Notes under the pieces: generated by a model
The model's database searches: none
The model's input: only the letters and a program-made list of their open reading frames with translations
What the model was told of the DNA's origin: nothing
Shown here: positions 18,105 through 28,681 of the stretch, in pieces
Layout: every line of letters starts with the position of its first letter
Position numbering within the stretch: the stretch's first letter is position 1
Position numbers and translations under genes: made by a program
Source of the DNA: Nocardia sp. CY41
Lineage (GTDB): Bacteria > Actinomycetota > Actinomycetes > Mycobacteriales > Mycobacteriaceae
Assembly: GCF_009829325.1 (NCBI RefSeq)
Contig: NZ_VUOS01000026.1
Location: 62,001 to 126,000 of the forward strand
Length of the DNA stretch: 64,000 bases
Direction: 5' to 3'

Positions 18105-21100
18105 CTACGGTCCGTAGTCGTAGTCGTCGTGGCTGTATTCGTAGTCAGTGCCTATTTCCGGAGTGTCGAATGGCTCTTCGCGGCTCGCCCCGGTCACGGT
18201 CCGGGCTGTTGTCTCTGCAAATGCCGGCCCGTGGTGCGTATTGAGGTAGAGATGGCGGCGAGCCCGGTCTTCGAGGTCGCGCTGCTCAGATGTCAGCTGT
18301 GCGCGGCGTTGCTGTTCGGTGAACGCGTCATCGAGTTGGCGCTCCTCGCGTAGCCAGCGCTGTTCTGCCTGCGCCAGTTTGCGTGCGAAGGCACTGTCGC
18401 TCTGGTCTGCGGTCGCCAGCTCGGCGGCTCGCGCAGCGTGGTTGTCGGCACGGTGAAGGATGGAGTCCCAGTTGTCCTGCGCGATGCGCACTGCGGCTTG
18501 AGCGCGGCTGGCAGTCTCGCGGGCAGCAAGCAGGTCTTGTTCGGCGTCGTTGAGGGCTTGGCGCAGGTGCTCGAGGCGGGATGCGTGCTCCGCGCGTGCG
18601 GCGCGTGCGGAGGCGGTGTTGGTTCGCCACCAGGGGATCTTTGGTGGGTTGTTCTGCGCGGTTGCCTGTTGCCGGTGAGCGAGGGTGAGGGCGTGTTCGG
18701 CGGTCACGACTGCGGCCTGTGCGTTGCGGGCGGTGTAGATCGCTGCCGCGTGTTGATCGAGTTCGGCGTGAGCGCGGCGTACAGCGTCGGCGTCGCTGCC
18801 GCGGTCATATCGCTGGCTACGTTCGATGATGAGACCCATGTCCAGGATCGGGTCGAGATCGAAATCGCGTCGAGCAGACTGGATCTCGTCTTCCAGATCC
18901 CGATCGCTCATGCGGCGCCACTGGTCGACCCGGAGTTCAGAGACCGCGCGGGCGAGTTGGTCGGCGTGGCGGCGCTGCGCTTCGTCGAGCGTTTCGACCA
19001 GTCGCCAGCGCAGTGCTGCGGCGGGCTGTTCATCCGGTAACGGGCGCTGCGTGGCGGCGGTGCGGACGGCAGTCGGTACGTCCAGGCCGGTGGCGGCGGC
19101 GTGGGACAACTCCTCGGCCAGTTGTGGCCAGTACGGGTCGGTCGTTATCCGTCGGTCGACTTCTTGGGCGAGCGTTGCCCAGCAGCGGGTTTTGGTGTCG
19201 ACATCTCTCAGACGCGACCGCACTGCGGCATCGAGCTGGAGCTGGGTGCGGCGTTCGTCGACTGGGTATTGCACCGGTCCGGTCAGGCGGCGGTCGTGGT
19301 CGGGGACCGCGTGTGCTGCCCGCCAGATGGCGAGTGAGGCGGTGAGGTTCAGGTCGCGCTCGACGAGCTGCCGCGCCCACACTGGTGCAGTTTCGGGTGT
19401 CCAGGTGTGGGTTGTAGCGCCGATTCGGGCGGCGAGGTCCTTGATCTGGGCCGCGCGTACCCGCAGGTGTTCGCCGAAGTCGGAGTTGTCGCGCAGCACC
19501 GGCGGGATCACCGGGATCCATCCCAGCGGGCCGCCGTCGATGGTTCGATTGCCGATGCGCCACACGAGTACGGCGGCTTTGTCGTCGGCGGTGTCGAGCT
19601 CCCGGGCGGTGACGGCGTCGGTGAGCGCGGTGATCGGGTCGCGCCCGGTCAGGGCGATCATGGCCAGGTGCTGACGCAGCACTGGCCACGCCGCCTCGTC
19701 GGTAAGGCCGGGCATGAGTCGTTCGGCGGCTGCGGTGACGGCGGTGTGGTGCTCGCTGCCGAGGTGTGCGTCGGCGGCCGTGGCAAGCGCGTCGAGGTAG
19801 GCGTCGATGGCTCCGGCGAGTTGGCGTTGGGGGTCGGCGGCCTGGCGAGCCTGGGTGGTCGCGGAGACTTGGCTTCCGTCGCGGCCGAGAATCTGGGTGA
19901 GCATGTCGATCGCAGTCGGTGGGTGCAGCGCGCTCCACGTCTGGGCGGGAGCGTCCTGGCCGTCGCCTGCGGTGGCGAGGTAGAGGTGTCCGCCAACGCG
20001 GGCGCGGGTGGCCAGCACATATAGCTGGAAGCAGTCCTCGCTGCCGGTCAGCACGCCGTGGCAGGTGTCGGTAGTCAGCCCTTGGGCGGAGTTGATCGTG
20101 CGGGCGTAGCCGAGCTCGACGCATTCACGCACGTAAGCGGTGGGCAGGGTGACTTTGCGGCCGGATCCGATGTGGGTAGCGGTGATCCGCCCGTCCGGGT
20201 GGACGGCACGGACTTTCCAGCGGTAGCCGTTGCGGACGTGATCGGTTTGGGAGATCCGCAGTCGATAGTTGTTCTCCCTGGTCGTGATGATGTCTCCGAC
20301 AGATGCCGAAAGCCCGTCCGAGAGCAGTGTTTCCGGTCCGTGCAGGCCTTCGCGGCGGAGGCGTTCGTCGCGGGCGAGGGTGTTGAGCTGGCGCACCAGT
20401 TCGTTGGTCGGCGCCAGGAGGGCGACGTCGCGGCCGTGGGCGTAGTCGGCCCGCCAGGCCCGGTACGCGGCGTGGACGGCGGTGCCGAGGGTGCCGACGT
20501 GGACGCGGCCGTGGTCAGTGTAGAAGGCGATCGCGGCCGTATCGCCGTGGCGTAGGGCGAGGCTGGCGGCGCGCTCGCTCGGGTTGTCGAAGCGGACGAC
20601 GTTGGTGAGGGTGGCGGCGCCGGCGTGGTGGACGATGTCGCGGATCACGCCTCCGGCCTGCACGGAGGACAGTTGCCGGTCATCACCGACCGCCCGCACG
20701 CTGGCCCCGCGTTCGATCAGCCAGGACACGACCGAATCCAGTTTCAGAGTGGGGGTCTTCGCCGCCTCATCGAGCACGACGAGGGTGCGGGGTCCGATCG
20801 CCCGCACCCAGTCCGGTGCGTCATCGAGGGCCCGCTCGCCCGACCGGATGTCGTCGATCACGGTGACGAGCATGTCCACGGTCTTGGAGTCCGCGCCGAT
20901 CTCGCTGCCGAGGACACCGGCGGCTGGTCCTTCCGGTGCCAGCCCGAGCACGGTGCCGCCTTCGGTGGTCCAGGCGCGCACCAGCGCGGCCATGGCGGTG
21001 GTCTTCCCGGTCCCGGCCGGGGCGATCGCGACATGGAATCGGCGTCCGGAGGTGGCGAACTCGCGCAGCAACTGGACTTGGCCGTTGTTGAGCATCTGGC

Positions 21101-22861
21101 CGTTGTTGTTGGCGGCGTGCTCGATGATCGCGGCATCCACCGCAGCCGCCGGGATAGTGCGCCCGCCTTCGAGCAGGCTCGCCGCTATCAGGCGTTCCTC
21201 GGCAGCGAGGATCTGTGGGCTGGTGTAGAGCTGGGAGCCGGAGGTGGTGAACACGCTGGTTCCGTCGCGGCGGGTCAATGCCTCGACGGTGGGTGCGATG
21301 TCTTCGGCCTCTGGTGTGCCGCGCGGGATCGACCGCGGCTCGCTCAAGGCGGTGTCGGTGACCTGGGTGATGAGGATGTGCCAGTTGTCCGGGTTGATGC
21401 TGCCGCGCAGCTGGCGGGTGGCTTCCGCGCGAATGTGGCGGAACTGCCAGGTCGCCCGGGAATCGGACACGACCTCCACCACTCTCGCGGCGGTCGCGGC
21501 GACCCACGCGGCGTCGGTGACCTCCCGCTGCGGGATCGGCTGTCCCAGTGAGGTCGCGACCATCGCATCGACTGCGCTCTCACCGCCGAGCAACTGCACG
21601 GCGTCGCGGCGCCAGTCGGCGCGTTGCTCAGCACGCGAGCGGGCCGCCACCTTTTGGCCGCGGGTTTTCAAGGTGGCTTCTTGGGCGAGGTCGTGCAGTT
21701 CAGCCGGTGTTGGTTCGCGGCCACGCTCGGCTTGAAACCGCGTGGTGCGGGTGGTCAGCTCGGCGTCCACGGCGGCTGACCGCTTCGACCATTCCTCGGC
21801 CAGGCGCTCCTGGACGCCGACGATCTCCCGTACCGGCCGCTTCCCGCGCCGGCGTCGGCTGCTGCTGTGGCGTTCGGCGAACTGCACACCGACCGACTGC
21901 TCGAGGTAGTGCTCCAGCCGGGTATTGAACAGCTCGGAGGCGGCGACGTTGTGCTGGTAGATCATCCTGGCGTCGAGTGCACCCCACTGTCCGTCGTGGC
22001 GTTTGACCGCGTTCGAGATAACCACGTGGACGTGCAGATTCGGGTCACCGGCACGGGAGTCGCGGTGCTGGAATGCGGTGGCGATCAGTCCGCCGACGAC
22101 GTCGACCTGGCGGCGGCTGTGCCGCCCGACCCGGGTGAACACCGCGTGCTGCTCCAGATAGGCCAGCGCATCGCGCAGGGCGGCATCCACGGCGGCCTCG
22201 ATCTTCTCCGACATCTCACGTGGGGCCAGCGCCCACAACGTCGACACCGACTTGACCGGCGAGAAAGTGAGGTCGAAACCAGCGACCCGCTTCGACGGCG
22301 CCCGGCTGGCGCGAGCCACCCAGCCCGACAGCTCCCTGTCGTCGCGGGGTGGGCGGCCATATTCCTCGGCGAACATGCGTTGGGAGACTTCGGAGGCGAT
22401 GCGGCTGCGCTGCTCCGCCGGGATCGGGCGTAGTCGACGCGGCCGTGCTCGGCGTTGTAGGCGGCGTAGGCGCGAGCCCGCTCGTAGCGGTATGAGTACT
22501 CCGCCACCGCGTGTTTCGTGAACGGGGCACCCAGCCGGACCAGCCGCACCGCGTGCGCCCGCGCGGTACGGCGCGAGATGCCATCCGCGGCGAGTGCCTC
22601 TACTTCGGCGGCGATCATCGCCTCGGCGTTCGGATGCAGACCGTGACCGAACAACGCCCGCATCTGCGCTTCGGTCACCACCTCACCGGCCTCGATACCG
22701 ACGTTCGGCAGGCCGGAACCCAGCCAGCGACCGAGGGATTCGCCGCGCTCGCTGTAGTAGGTCGAAAGGTCCTGCGGACCGCGATCGTTCACGTCCTGCG
22801 TGGCGATCGAGCGGAGATAATAGGTGTAGCCGTCGCCACTGCCGAGCTTTGCTAGTGACAT
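18105..22861 (-). pseudogene. traA: MobF relaxase-helicase (TraA/TrwC type), one-base frameshift
   Basis: The N-terminus from the ATG at 22861 (SLAKLGSGDGYTYYLR) is that of actinobacterial MobF relaxases. Near 22424-22426 the frame breaks: one missing base would restore DYARIPAEQRSRIASE and a protein of about 1585 aa. The second part has the three-histidine metal motif (HVHVVISN, near residue 272), a RecD-like helicase with Walker A PAGTGKT (near 615), VVLDEA and GDDRQLSSV, the late motif INSAQGLTTD, and a long C-terminal coiled coil. The family nicks oriT and unwinds DNA during conjugation. No type IV secretion genes are nearby. No slippery heptamer is visible, so I read this as a decayed gene or a sequencing error. 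Confidence 0.85.
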
Positions 22862-23302
22862 CACACAATCCACCGTACGCGCTCTTACTGCGAAGTGACC
22901 GTGATGTTTCCGCGACCAGGGAGCATGAGGTGTGGCAGATCCTTGTTTCTATGTGCTGGTGGTGGCCAGTTTTGAGTTCAGCGGAAGGGCTGGCGAGAGG
23001 TTGGTTGGATAGCGGTGGGAGCACATGCTAGTTGCGAGTTGAGCATTCGAATATTCTGTGAGATCGAATGAATTGAGGGTTGCATGGGCCTGGCTGGCTC
23101 TGTTCGCGAACTGTGACGTCAGTTGTTCGCCAATCCTGGCGGCGTGTCGCGACCTATACCTTTTCGGGAATGTTCATGAATGCCGACGGCAGAGAGCAGG
23201 TCAAGGACTCGGCCCCAGCAGCTATCACGTGCCGAGACCCACGGTAGTGCCGATGGGCGGGCGGTGGGCGTCACGAGATCGACTGCGGCGCAGTATCTCC
23301 GT
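22862..23302. other. gene-free gap upstream of the relaxase
   Basis: These 441 nt hold no coding frame I would defend. The middle (about 23035-23075) is markedly A+T-richer than its surroundings and contains one short inverted repeat, listed separately. It could carry oriT or the relaxase promoter, but I cannot identify a nick site. Confidence 0.4.
23044..23070. repeat. inverted repeat CATTCGA / TCGAATG
   Basis: Perfect 7-bp arms with a 13-nt A+T-rich spacer, inside the gap between the relaxase and the VanZ-like gene. This might be an operator or part of an oriT-like structure; no function is shown. Confidence 0.35.
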
Positions 23303-24007
23303 TCATGCCGATTTCCGTGTATCCAGCGGGATCGGTCTTGAGCGTGGATCTGTCGATCGGAGCAGTTCGTCGCGGATGGCTGGCATCGCCCCAGCGGCCA
23401 CGCACTTCTCGATGATCTCCCTACTCGGGGAAGTCGACTGGCCGACGCCGTCTCCCTCGGAGACGATGCGCTGTGTCGGCTCTTCGGGCAATGCCGGTTC
23501 GGAGCGGTCGGTGATTGCGCGCGACGCCCACAGATGTCGTGAGAGCTGGCCCGCCAGGCATGCACCGGCCGCGTTCAACAGTACGTCGTCGACCGATGAG
23601 TGACGGCCGATAGCGAGGGCGAACTGTGCAGTCTCCACCGCGATCGAAGCTGCTGCTCCCGCCAACAGGATGCGGTACGAGCGAGCGAACCAGGGTCGAC
23701 GCACCGGCAACAGGAAGCCGAGTGCGGCGAAGACCAACAGATTCCCGCCGAACTGCTCGATTACCCGGTCGTCGGCCAGTTGCTCGGCCAGATCACGAAG
23801 CGGCACGAGATTCACCGAACGACCTCTTCCGGTCGGCGTGAGAATCATCCACAACCACGGCGCGGTACCCGTCACCATCCCTACATCGCACAGCGCCGCC
23901 CGCCACCCGCGCTGACCAGCCAGCCACCAGGCCACGAGACCGGCTACCGGTATCGCGGCGATCGCGGCCACCACGACCCGACCCCACGCCTCCCACGTCC
24001 CGTTCAC
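23303..24007 (-). CDS. VanZ-like membrane protein
   Basis: 234 aa from the GTG at 24007 (a TTG at 24025 is possible). VanZ features: hydrophobic N-terminal helices, then TPTGRGRSVNLVPLRDL, a GGNLLVFAALGFLLP helix, an acid-containing VETAQFAL segment and the DDVLLNAAGACLAG helix. Four to five membrane segments are likely. A hydrophilic tail of about 65 residues follows and is unusual for VanZ proteins. The family is linked to teicoplanin resistance in enterococci but is mostly uncharacterised elsewhere. It lies alone inside the decayed element and may be cargo. Confidence 0.7.
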   Translation of the reverse strand: MNGTWEAWGRVVVAAIAAIPVAGLVAWWLAGQRGWRAALCDVGMVTGTAPWLWMILTPTGRGRSVNLVPLRDLAEQLADDRVIEQFGGNLLVFAALGFLLPVRRPWFARSYRILLAGAAASIAVETAQFALAIGRHSSVDDVLLNAAGACLAGQLSRHLWASRAITDRSEPALPEEPTQRIVSEGDGVGQSTSPSREIIEKCVAAGAMPAIRDELLRSTDPRSRPIPLDTRKSA

Positions 24008-24772
24008 ACCGCCAGTATCACCCAAATGACCAGCGCCACAGACCTGGCCAAAATCCCACCCACAGACTGCACTTATCGCCGCCCACGCGCATCCATTGAG
24101 AGCTAACAGCTCATGGAGCTCGAGTGCGCATCTGTCGGCGCTGTGACGGACCCTCGGCTACAGGTGGTGGCGAAATCGCCGTGTTTCGGCTTTCATGGAA
24201 GGCGGGAGAATCGGCAGGCCTGGAGGAGCCATGCCTTTCGATCTCCACGGTGAGCCCTCTACTGGCCATCTCGGCGCCAGAGCCCGTCCTGGGCCTTTGT
24301 CTCCCGCGGCGGCGCGCTCATCGTTCACCTCTACTCGCACCAGCACACCGGTCTGCCGTTCTTGGCGGAGGGATAGCCACGACCGAACGCGCGCGGCTCG
24401 TGATTGGTACAGAACGAGGTGCCGGTCGTCATCGGTCAGCTACCAGTCGGCCAGCGTAGCCGAGGACGTGCGCCGTGCGCCCTGATGGCAGCAACGCGCA
24501 TGATCAGGCTGCCCGAAGCCGCACGAACGATGTCGCTGTCGTCGTTCCAGAGGACCCGCCTCAGCTCAACGCCATAGCCGCTAAAGTGTTGCTGGAGATC
24601 ATTCTCCGACACGTCCGCGAGATTCGTGGCGAGACCGTCGATAGTCCCCGACCGAGTCCAGCATCAACACCACGGCCGACTCCCTCCATCGCAACTTCCG
24701 ATAAGGAGGCAGTTCGGCCAGGTCACCACCGAACGCCGATGTCTTTCTCATCCAGCAGGAGGAATCGCAGCA
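24008..24772. other. poorly coding stretch inside the element
   Basis: This 765-nt stretch lies between the VanZ-like gene and the serine recombinase. Short frames occur on both strands but none is convincing, apart from a possible small gene remnant starting at 24475. Its 3' end supplies the recombinase ribosome-binding site (AGGAGG near 24758). Confidence 0.4.
24475..24663 (+). pseudogene. possible remnant of a small gene before the recombinase
   Basis: From a GTG at 24475 the frame gives a short protein-like stretch, PEDPPQLNAIAAKVLLEIIL, like the small helical proteins I recall ahead of actinobacterial serine recombinases. The frame then has no stop of its own and runs as Pro/Ser-rich sequence into the recombinase gene, so an original stop or frame has been lost. 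The end I give is approximate. Confidence 0.25.
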
Positions 24773-26407
24773 ATGATCAGGTTCGCTTTCGCCGGGCGGG
24801 TCTCCACCGAAGACCAGCAAGATCCGGAAGCATCTCGCAACTGGCAGCTCGGACGAGCGAACGCCCTGGTCGGTCAGCACGGGCAGATCGTCGCGGAGTT
24901 CTTCGACATCGGGCAGTCGCGGTCGATTCCGTGGAAGCGGCGCCCTGCGGCCGGGCGGCTGCTCGAGCTGCTGAAAGAACCCGAGCGAGGGTTCGACGCG
25001 GTCGTGATCGGCGAACCGCAGCGCGCGTTCTATGGCAACCAGTTCGGGCTGACGTTTCCGGTCTTCGTCCACTACGGCGTGCAACTGTGGGTGCCGGAGG
25101 TCGGTGGTCCGATCGACCCGGACTCCGAAGCACACGATCTGATCATGTCGGTGTTTGGGGGCATGTCCAAGGGCGAACGCAACCGCATCAAGATCCGCGT
25201 CCGCGCCGCCATGGCCGCGCAAGCGCAAGTCGAGGGCCGCTACCTCGGCGGCCGGCCACCCTACGGGTACCGTCTCGCAGACGCCGGGCCTCATCCGAAT
25301 CCGGGCAAAGCCGCCGACGGTAAACGGCTGCATACCCTTGAACCCGACCCTGTCACCGCGCCGGTGGTGCAACGGATCTTCAGCGAATACTTGTCCGGCA
25401 TAGGGATTTTCGCTATCGCGCAACGCCTCACCGCCGACAACATCTTGTGCCCGTCGGCCTACGACCGCAGGCGCAACAGCCATCGCTCCGGCGCCGCGTG
25501 GTCCAAGAGCGCGGTGCGCGCCATCCTGGGCAATCCGCGCTACACCGGCTACGAGGTATGGAACAAACAACGCAAGCAGGAGTCCCTCATCGACGTCGAT
25601 GACGTCGCCTTGGGCCATCACACCCGAATGGCGTGGAACGCGAAGACGGAGTGGGTCTACTCCGACCAACCTGCCCATGGCGCGCTCATCAGTAAGGACG
25701 TCTTCGAGCAGACGCAACTTCGGCTTGCCGCTCAAGGCCCGCAGTCGACGGGCAGGACCACGACCCGTCGTCAGCACCCGTACGCCTTCAAGGGGCTGTT
25801 GTTCCATGACGCCTGCGGTCGGCGGATGCAAGGCAACTGGAACCACGGGCTGCCGCACTACCGCTGCCGGTATCCCTCCGAGTACGCCCTCGCCAACAAG
25901 CTCGACCACCCGACGACCGTCTACCTGCGCGAAGACCAGCTCAGCGGCCCCATCTATGCATGGTTGGCCGACATCTTCCACCCCGACTGAATCGAGCATT
26001 CGCTGACCATGCTCGAAGACGCCCAGACCGACAACACACCCGCCATCGAGAGTGCACGACGATCGCTTGCCGAACACGACCGCAAGCTGTCCCGGTACCG
26101 AGCAGCACTGGAAGCGGGCACCGACCCGGCTCTTGTGGCGAGCTGGACACAACAAGTTCAGCGCGAACGCCAGGCCACCGCGGCACAGCTCACCGCGCTG
26201 GAAGCCGAGCAACGCGCGGATCACCACTTGAACAAGGAGGAGATCCACCAGCTTGTGACCTCGCTGGGCGGGCTGGTTCACATACTGAAGGCAGCTGACC
26301 CCACCGACAAACTCGAGGTCTACCGGCAACTCGGCCTGAAGCTCACCTATGACCATGAAAAACGGGTGGCGTGGCAGAAACTGCTCCACAACCACCCGTG
26401 TGCGTAG
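24773..26407 (+). pseudogene. large serine recombinase, interrupted by in-frame TGA
   Basis: The first part (405 aa from the ATG at 24773, after AGGAGG) has the catalytic serine in FAGRVSTEDQ, the resolvase core with GGMSKGERNRIKIRVRAAM, the recombinase domain (GGRPPYGYRL, NPRYTGYEVWNK) and a partial zinc ribbon. A TGA at 25988-25990 stops the frame. The same frame resumes at once and gives 139 more residues of coiled coil typical of this family (LAEHDRKLSRYRAALEAG), ending at 26407. Without the TGA the protein would be 544 aa, normal for a phage or ICE integrase; a CGA-to-TGA change explains it simply. The truncated product keeps the catalytic domain but loses the coiled coil. It ends 6 nt before the tRNA-Leu gene. 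Confidence 0.85.
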
Positions 26408-26413
26408 TGTCTG

Positions 26414-26498
26414 TGTCCGGAGGGGGACTTGAACCCCCACGCCCGATAAAGGGCACTAGCACCTCAAGCTAGCGCGTCTGCCATTCCGCCACCCGGAC
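26414..26498 (-). tRNA. tRNA-Leu (anticodon GAG)
   Basis: 85 nt. The acceptor stem pairs GTCCGGG with TCCGGAC (one G-U pair). The anticodon loop TTGAGGT sits on a GCTAGC stem and gives GAG, which reads CUC/CUU. A long variable arm and the T-loop GTTCAAG are present. CCA is not encoded. It directly adjoins the recombinase gene and is a plausible integration landmark. Confidence 0.93.
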
Positions 26499-26989
26499 CG
26501 GTGTGCTCAGCAAGATTATCGGATCACTCCGTGTGGACCAAATCGCGGCTGGACCTGCGGATTCTCGAGCCGGTCGGGATGGGCGGTGATAGAGGTTCGC
26601 CGTGACGGCGGTAGATAGATGACGCATCAACGGGTGGAGTGCGGGTCGCGACCGGCGACACCCGGCGATCGGAGGCGTGCGGGGGGGAATGCGCTTTCGC
26701 GGAGATGCGTCCGAAGTGGACTACCTGAGGCGGGCTAAGGAAGTCGCTCCCTCCCACTCTCAACATATAACGCACCCGGGGCCTTGCGGCAAGGCCCCGG
26801 GGGTGCTGCAGAATCTCCAGCCGAAGCCAGAACCTGCGGAAATCGGGCTCCCGGAACGTAGGGGTGCTTCGGCGACGGAGGCGTCTTGCGGGATGTCGGA
26901 CCGCCCGTGGGACAGGGACTCGGCAAGCGAGTTCGGGTACGCGCCGCCGAACCGCGCAAAACTGCCGGTGAAGAGACAGAGGAGTTTCA
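26499..26989 (+). other. non-coding leader region of rox
   Basis: 491 nt without a credible gene, between tRNA-Leu and rox. It contains the rifamycin-associated palindrome (26775-26801), a TATAAC hexamer at 26766-26771 and a CAGAAT -10-like hexamer at 26809-26814. GAGGAG about 6-10 nt before the rox GTG is the ribosome-binding site. Confidence 0.6.
26775..26801 (+). promoter_or_regulatory. rifamycin-associated element (RAE) upstream of rox
   Basis: A perfect inverted repeat with 12-nt arms CCCGGGGCCTTG and CAAGGCCCCGGG around CGG. Its core GGGGCCTTGCGGCAAGGCCC is close to the RAE, as I remember it, that makes actinomycete rifamycin-inactivation genes inducible. TTGCGG within it could act as a -35 for CAGAAT 19 nt downstream. 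It lies 188 nt before the rox start. Confidence 0.75.
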
Positions 26990-28426
26990 GTGGTCGACGT
27001 GATCGTTGCCGGCGGCGGGCCGACCGGCTTGATGCTGGCCGGTGAATTGCGGCTGCACGATGTGCACACGCTTGTGCTGGAGAAGGATACCGAACCGAGC
27101 GGGCAGTCCCGCGGCCAGGGCCTGCACGCTCGCAGTGTCGAGATCATGGACCAGCGCGGCCTGCTGGACCGGTTCCTCGCGGTGAGCGAGAAGTTCCAGG
27201 TCGGTGGTCTCTTCGGCGGCATCATCAAGCCGTGGCCGGAGCGGTTGGACACGGCTCACGCGTACGGGCTCGCCACTCCGCAGCCGGTCACCGAGCGGCT
27301 GCTCGACGAGCGCGCCCGTGAACTCGGTGCCGAGATCCGGCGCGGCTGCGAAGTGGTCGGGCTGCGTCAGGACGAGGACGGGGTGACCGTCGAACTGGCC
27401 GACGGCGCGCGTCTGCGCTCGCGCTACCTCGTCGGCTGCGACGGTGGCCGCAGCACGGTGCGCAGGCTGCTCGGCGTCGGTTTTCCCGGCGAGCCCTCCA
27501 AGGTCGAGACGCTGCTGGGCGTCATGGAGTTGACCGAGGACCCGGCCGTCGTCGCCGCCGTCGTCGCGGAGATCAACAAGACGCAGAAGCGGTTCGGCGC
27601 CGTGCGCGTCGGCGACGGTGAGGGGTTGTATCGCGTCATCGTGCCCGCCGCCGGAGTCGCGGAGGACCGTGCGAGCGCTCCGACCCTCGAGGAGTTCAAG
27701 CGCCAGCTGCGGGCGACGGCGGGCACCGATTTCGGGGTGCACTCACCGCGCTGGCTGACCCGCTTCGGCGACGCCACCCGGCAGGCCGAGCGTTACCGCG
27801 TCGGCCGGGTGCTGCTGGCCGGTGACGCCGCCCATATCCACCCACCGACCGGCGGCCAGGGACTCAACATCGGCGTCCAGGATGCGTTCAATCTCGGCTG
27901 GAAACTGGCCGCCGAGGTCGACGGCTGGGCGCCGGAGGGACTGCTGGACAGCTATCACGCGGAACGGCACCCGGTGGGCGCCCGCGTGCTGGAGAACACC
28001 CGCGCGCAGATGACGCTGATGGGGGCCGATCCGGGCGCGACCGCGCTGCGCGAACTGTTCTCGACGCTGATGGACTTCGAAGAGGTGAACCGGTACGTCA
28101 CCGGGATCATCACCGCCATCGGGGTCCGTTACGACTTCGGCGAGGGACATGACCTGCTCGGGCGGCGGATGCGGGACGTGACCCTGAAGCGGGGGCGCCT
28201 CTACGAGCTGATGCACAGCGGCCGCGGGCTGCTGCTCGACCAGATCGGCTTGTTGTCGGTGGCGGGTTGGGCGGATCGGGTGGACCACGTGGTCGACGTC
28301 AGCGAGGAATTGGACGTGCAGGCGGTGCTGCTGCGACCGGACGGCCACGTGGCGTGGGTCGGCGACGATCAGCAGGATCTGCGGAACCATCTGCCGAAGT
28401 GGTTCGGGGCCGCCGCATCGTCATGA
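26990..28426 (+). CDS. rox: rifampicin monooxygenase (Rox)
   Basis: 478 aa, a class A FAD-dependent aromatic hydroxylase. It shows GGGPTGLMLAGEL (FAD dinucleotide fold), YLVGCDGGRSTVRR (DG motif) and VLLAGDAAHIHPPTGGQGLN (GD motif, second FAD region), then a C-terminal thioredoxin-like domain. From memory it closely follows the Nocardia farcinica rifampicin monooxygenase, including TAGTDFGVHSPRWL and HVAWVGDDQQDL. Rox oxidises rifamycins at the naphthyl core, which opens or linearises the macrolactam and gives resistance. The GTG start has GAGGAG upstream. The RAE palindrome upstream predicts induction by rifamycin. Confidence 0.9.
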   Translation: MVDVIVAGGGPTGLMLAGELRLHDVHTLVLEKDTEPSGQSRGQGLHARSVEIMDQRGLLDRFLAVSEKFQVGGLFGGIIKPWPERLDTAHAYGLATPQPVTERLLDERARELGAEIRRGCEVVGLRQDEDGVTVELADGARLRSRYLVGCDGGRSTVRRLLGVGFPGEPSKVETLLGVMELTEDPAVVAAVVAEINKTQKRFGAVRVGDGEGLYRVIVPAAGVAEDRASAPTLEEFKRQLRATAGTDFGVHSPRWLTRFGDATRQAERYRVGRVLLAGDAAHIHPPTGGQGLNIGVQDAFNLGWKLAAEVDGWAPEGLLDSYHAERHPVGARVLENTRAQMTLMGADPGATALRELFSTLMDFEEVNRYVTGIITAIGVRYDFGEGHDLLGRRMRDVTLKRGRLYELMHSGRGLLLDQIGLLSVAGWADRVDHVVDVSEELDVQAVLLRPDGHVAWVGDDQQDLRNHLPKWFGAAASS

Positions 28427-28602
28427 GCCCGACAGGCGGCCTGAACGCCACGACGGAGGCGCGAGCCGGATCAGGGAGCCCGTCTGCTCGCTCAACCGCC
28501 CACCGATCCGGTATCGGCATTCCGGCGCCGCACCCGGCTACGACTTGCGGGTATCGGTCCGGCAGCCGACGCATTCGCGGTCATAGGGGTTTCCAGGGCG
28601 AA

Positions 28603-28646
28603 GCCAAGATCGTTGGCAAGGCCAACTAGTGGCGGTATAGTTGGCC
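28603..28646. promoter_or_regulatory. two inverted repeats, probable operator of the SnoaL-like gene
   Basis: GGCCAACTA (28620-28628) and TAGTTGGCC (28638-28646) are perfect 9-bp arms with a 9-nt spacer. Just upstream, GCCAA (28603-28607) faces TTGGC (28613-28617). The tandem dyads share a GCCAA half-site and lie 36 nt before the SnoaL-like ATG, as expected for a TetR- or MarR-type repressor. No such regulator gene is adjacent. Confidence 0.55.
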
Positions 28647-28681
28647 ATGCCAATGTTGGAGTCTCCAATAAAAGGGGTGTC

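Noticed and set aside
22420..22430. Programmed -1 frameshifting in the relaxase
   Set aside because: There is no X-XXY-YYZ slippery heptamer and no strong downstream stem; a one-base deletion explains it better.
25988..25990. Selenocysteine or programmed read-through at the recombinase TGA
   Set aside because: No SECIS-like stem or recoding context is visible, and the family does not use selenocysteine. A nonsense mutation is simpler.
24599..26440. 613-aa open frame on the minus strand inside the recombinase
   Set aside because: It is antisense to the serine recombinase and overlaps the tRNA-Leu gene. No recognisable motifs.
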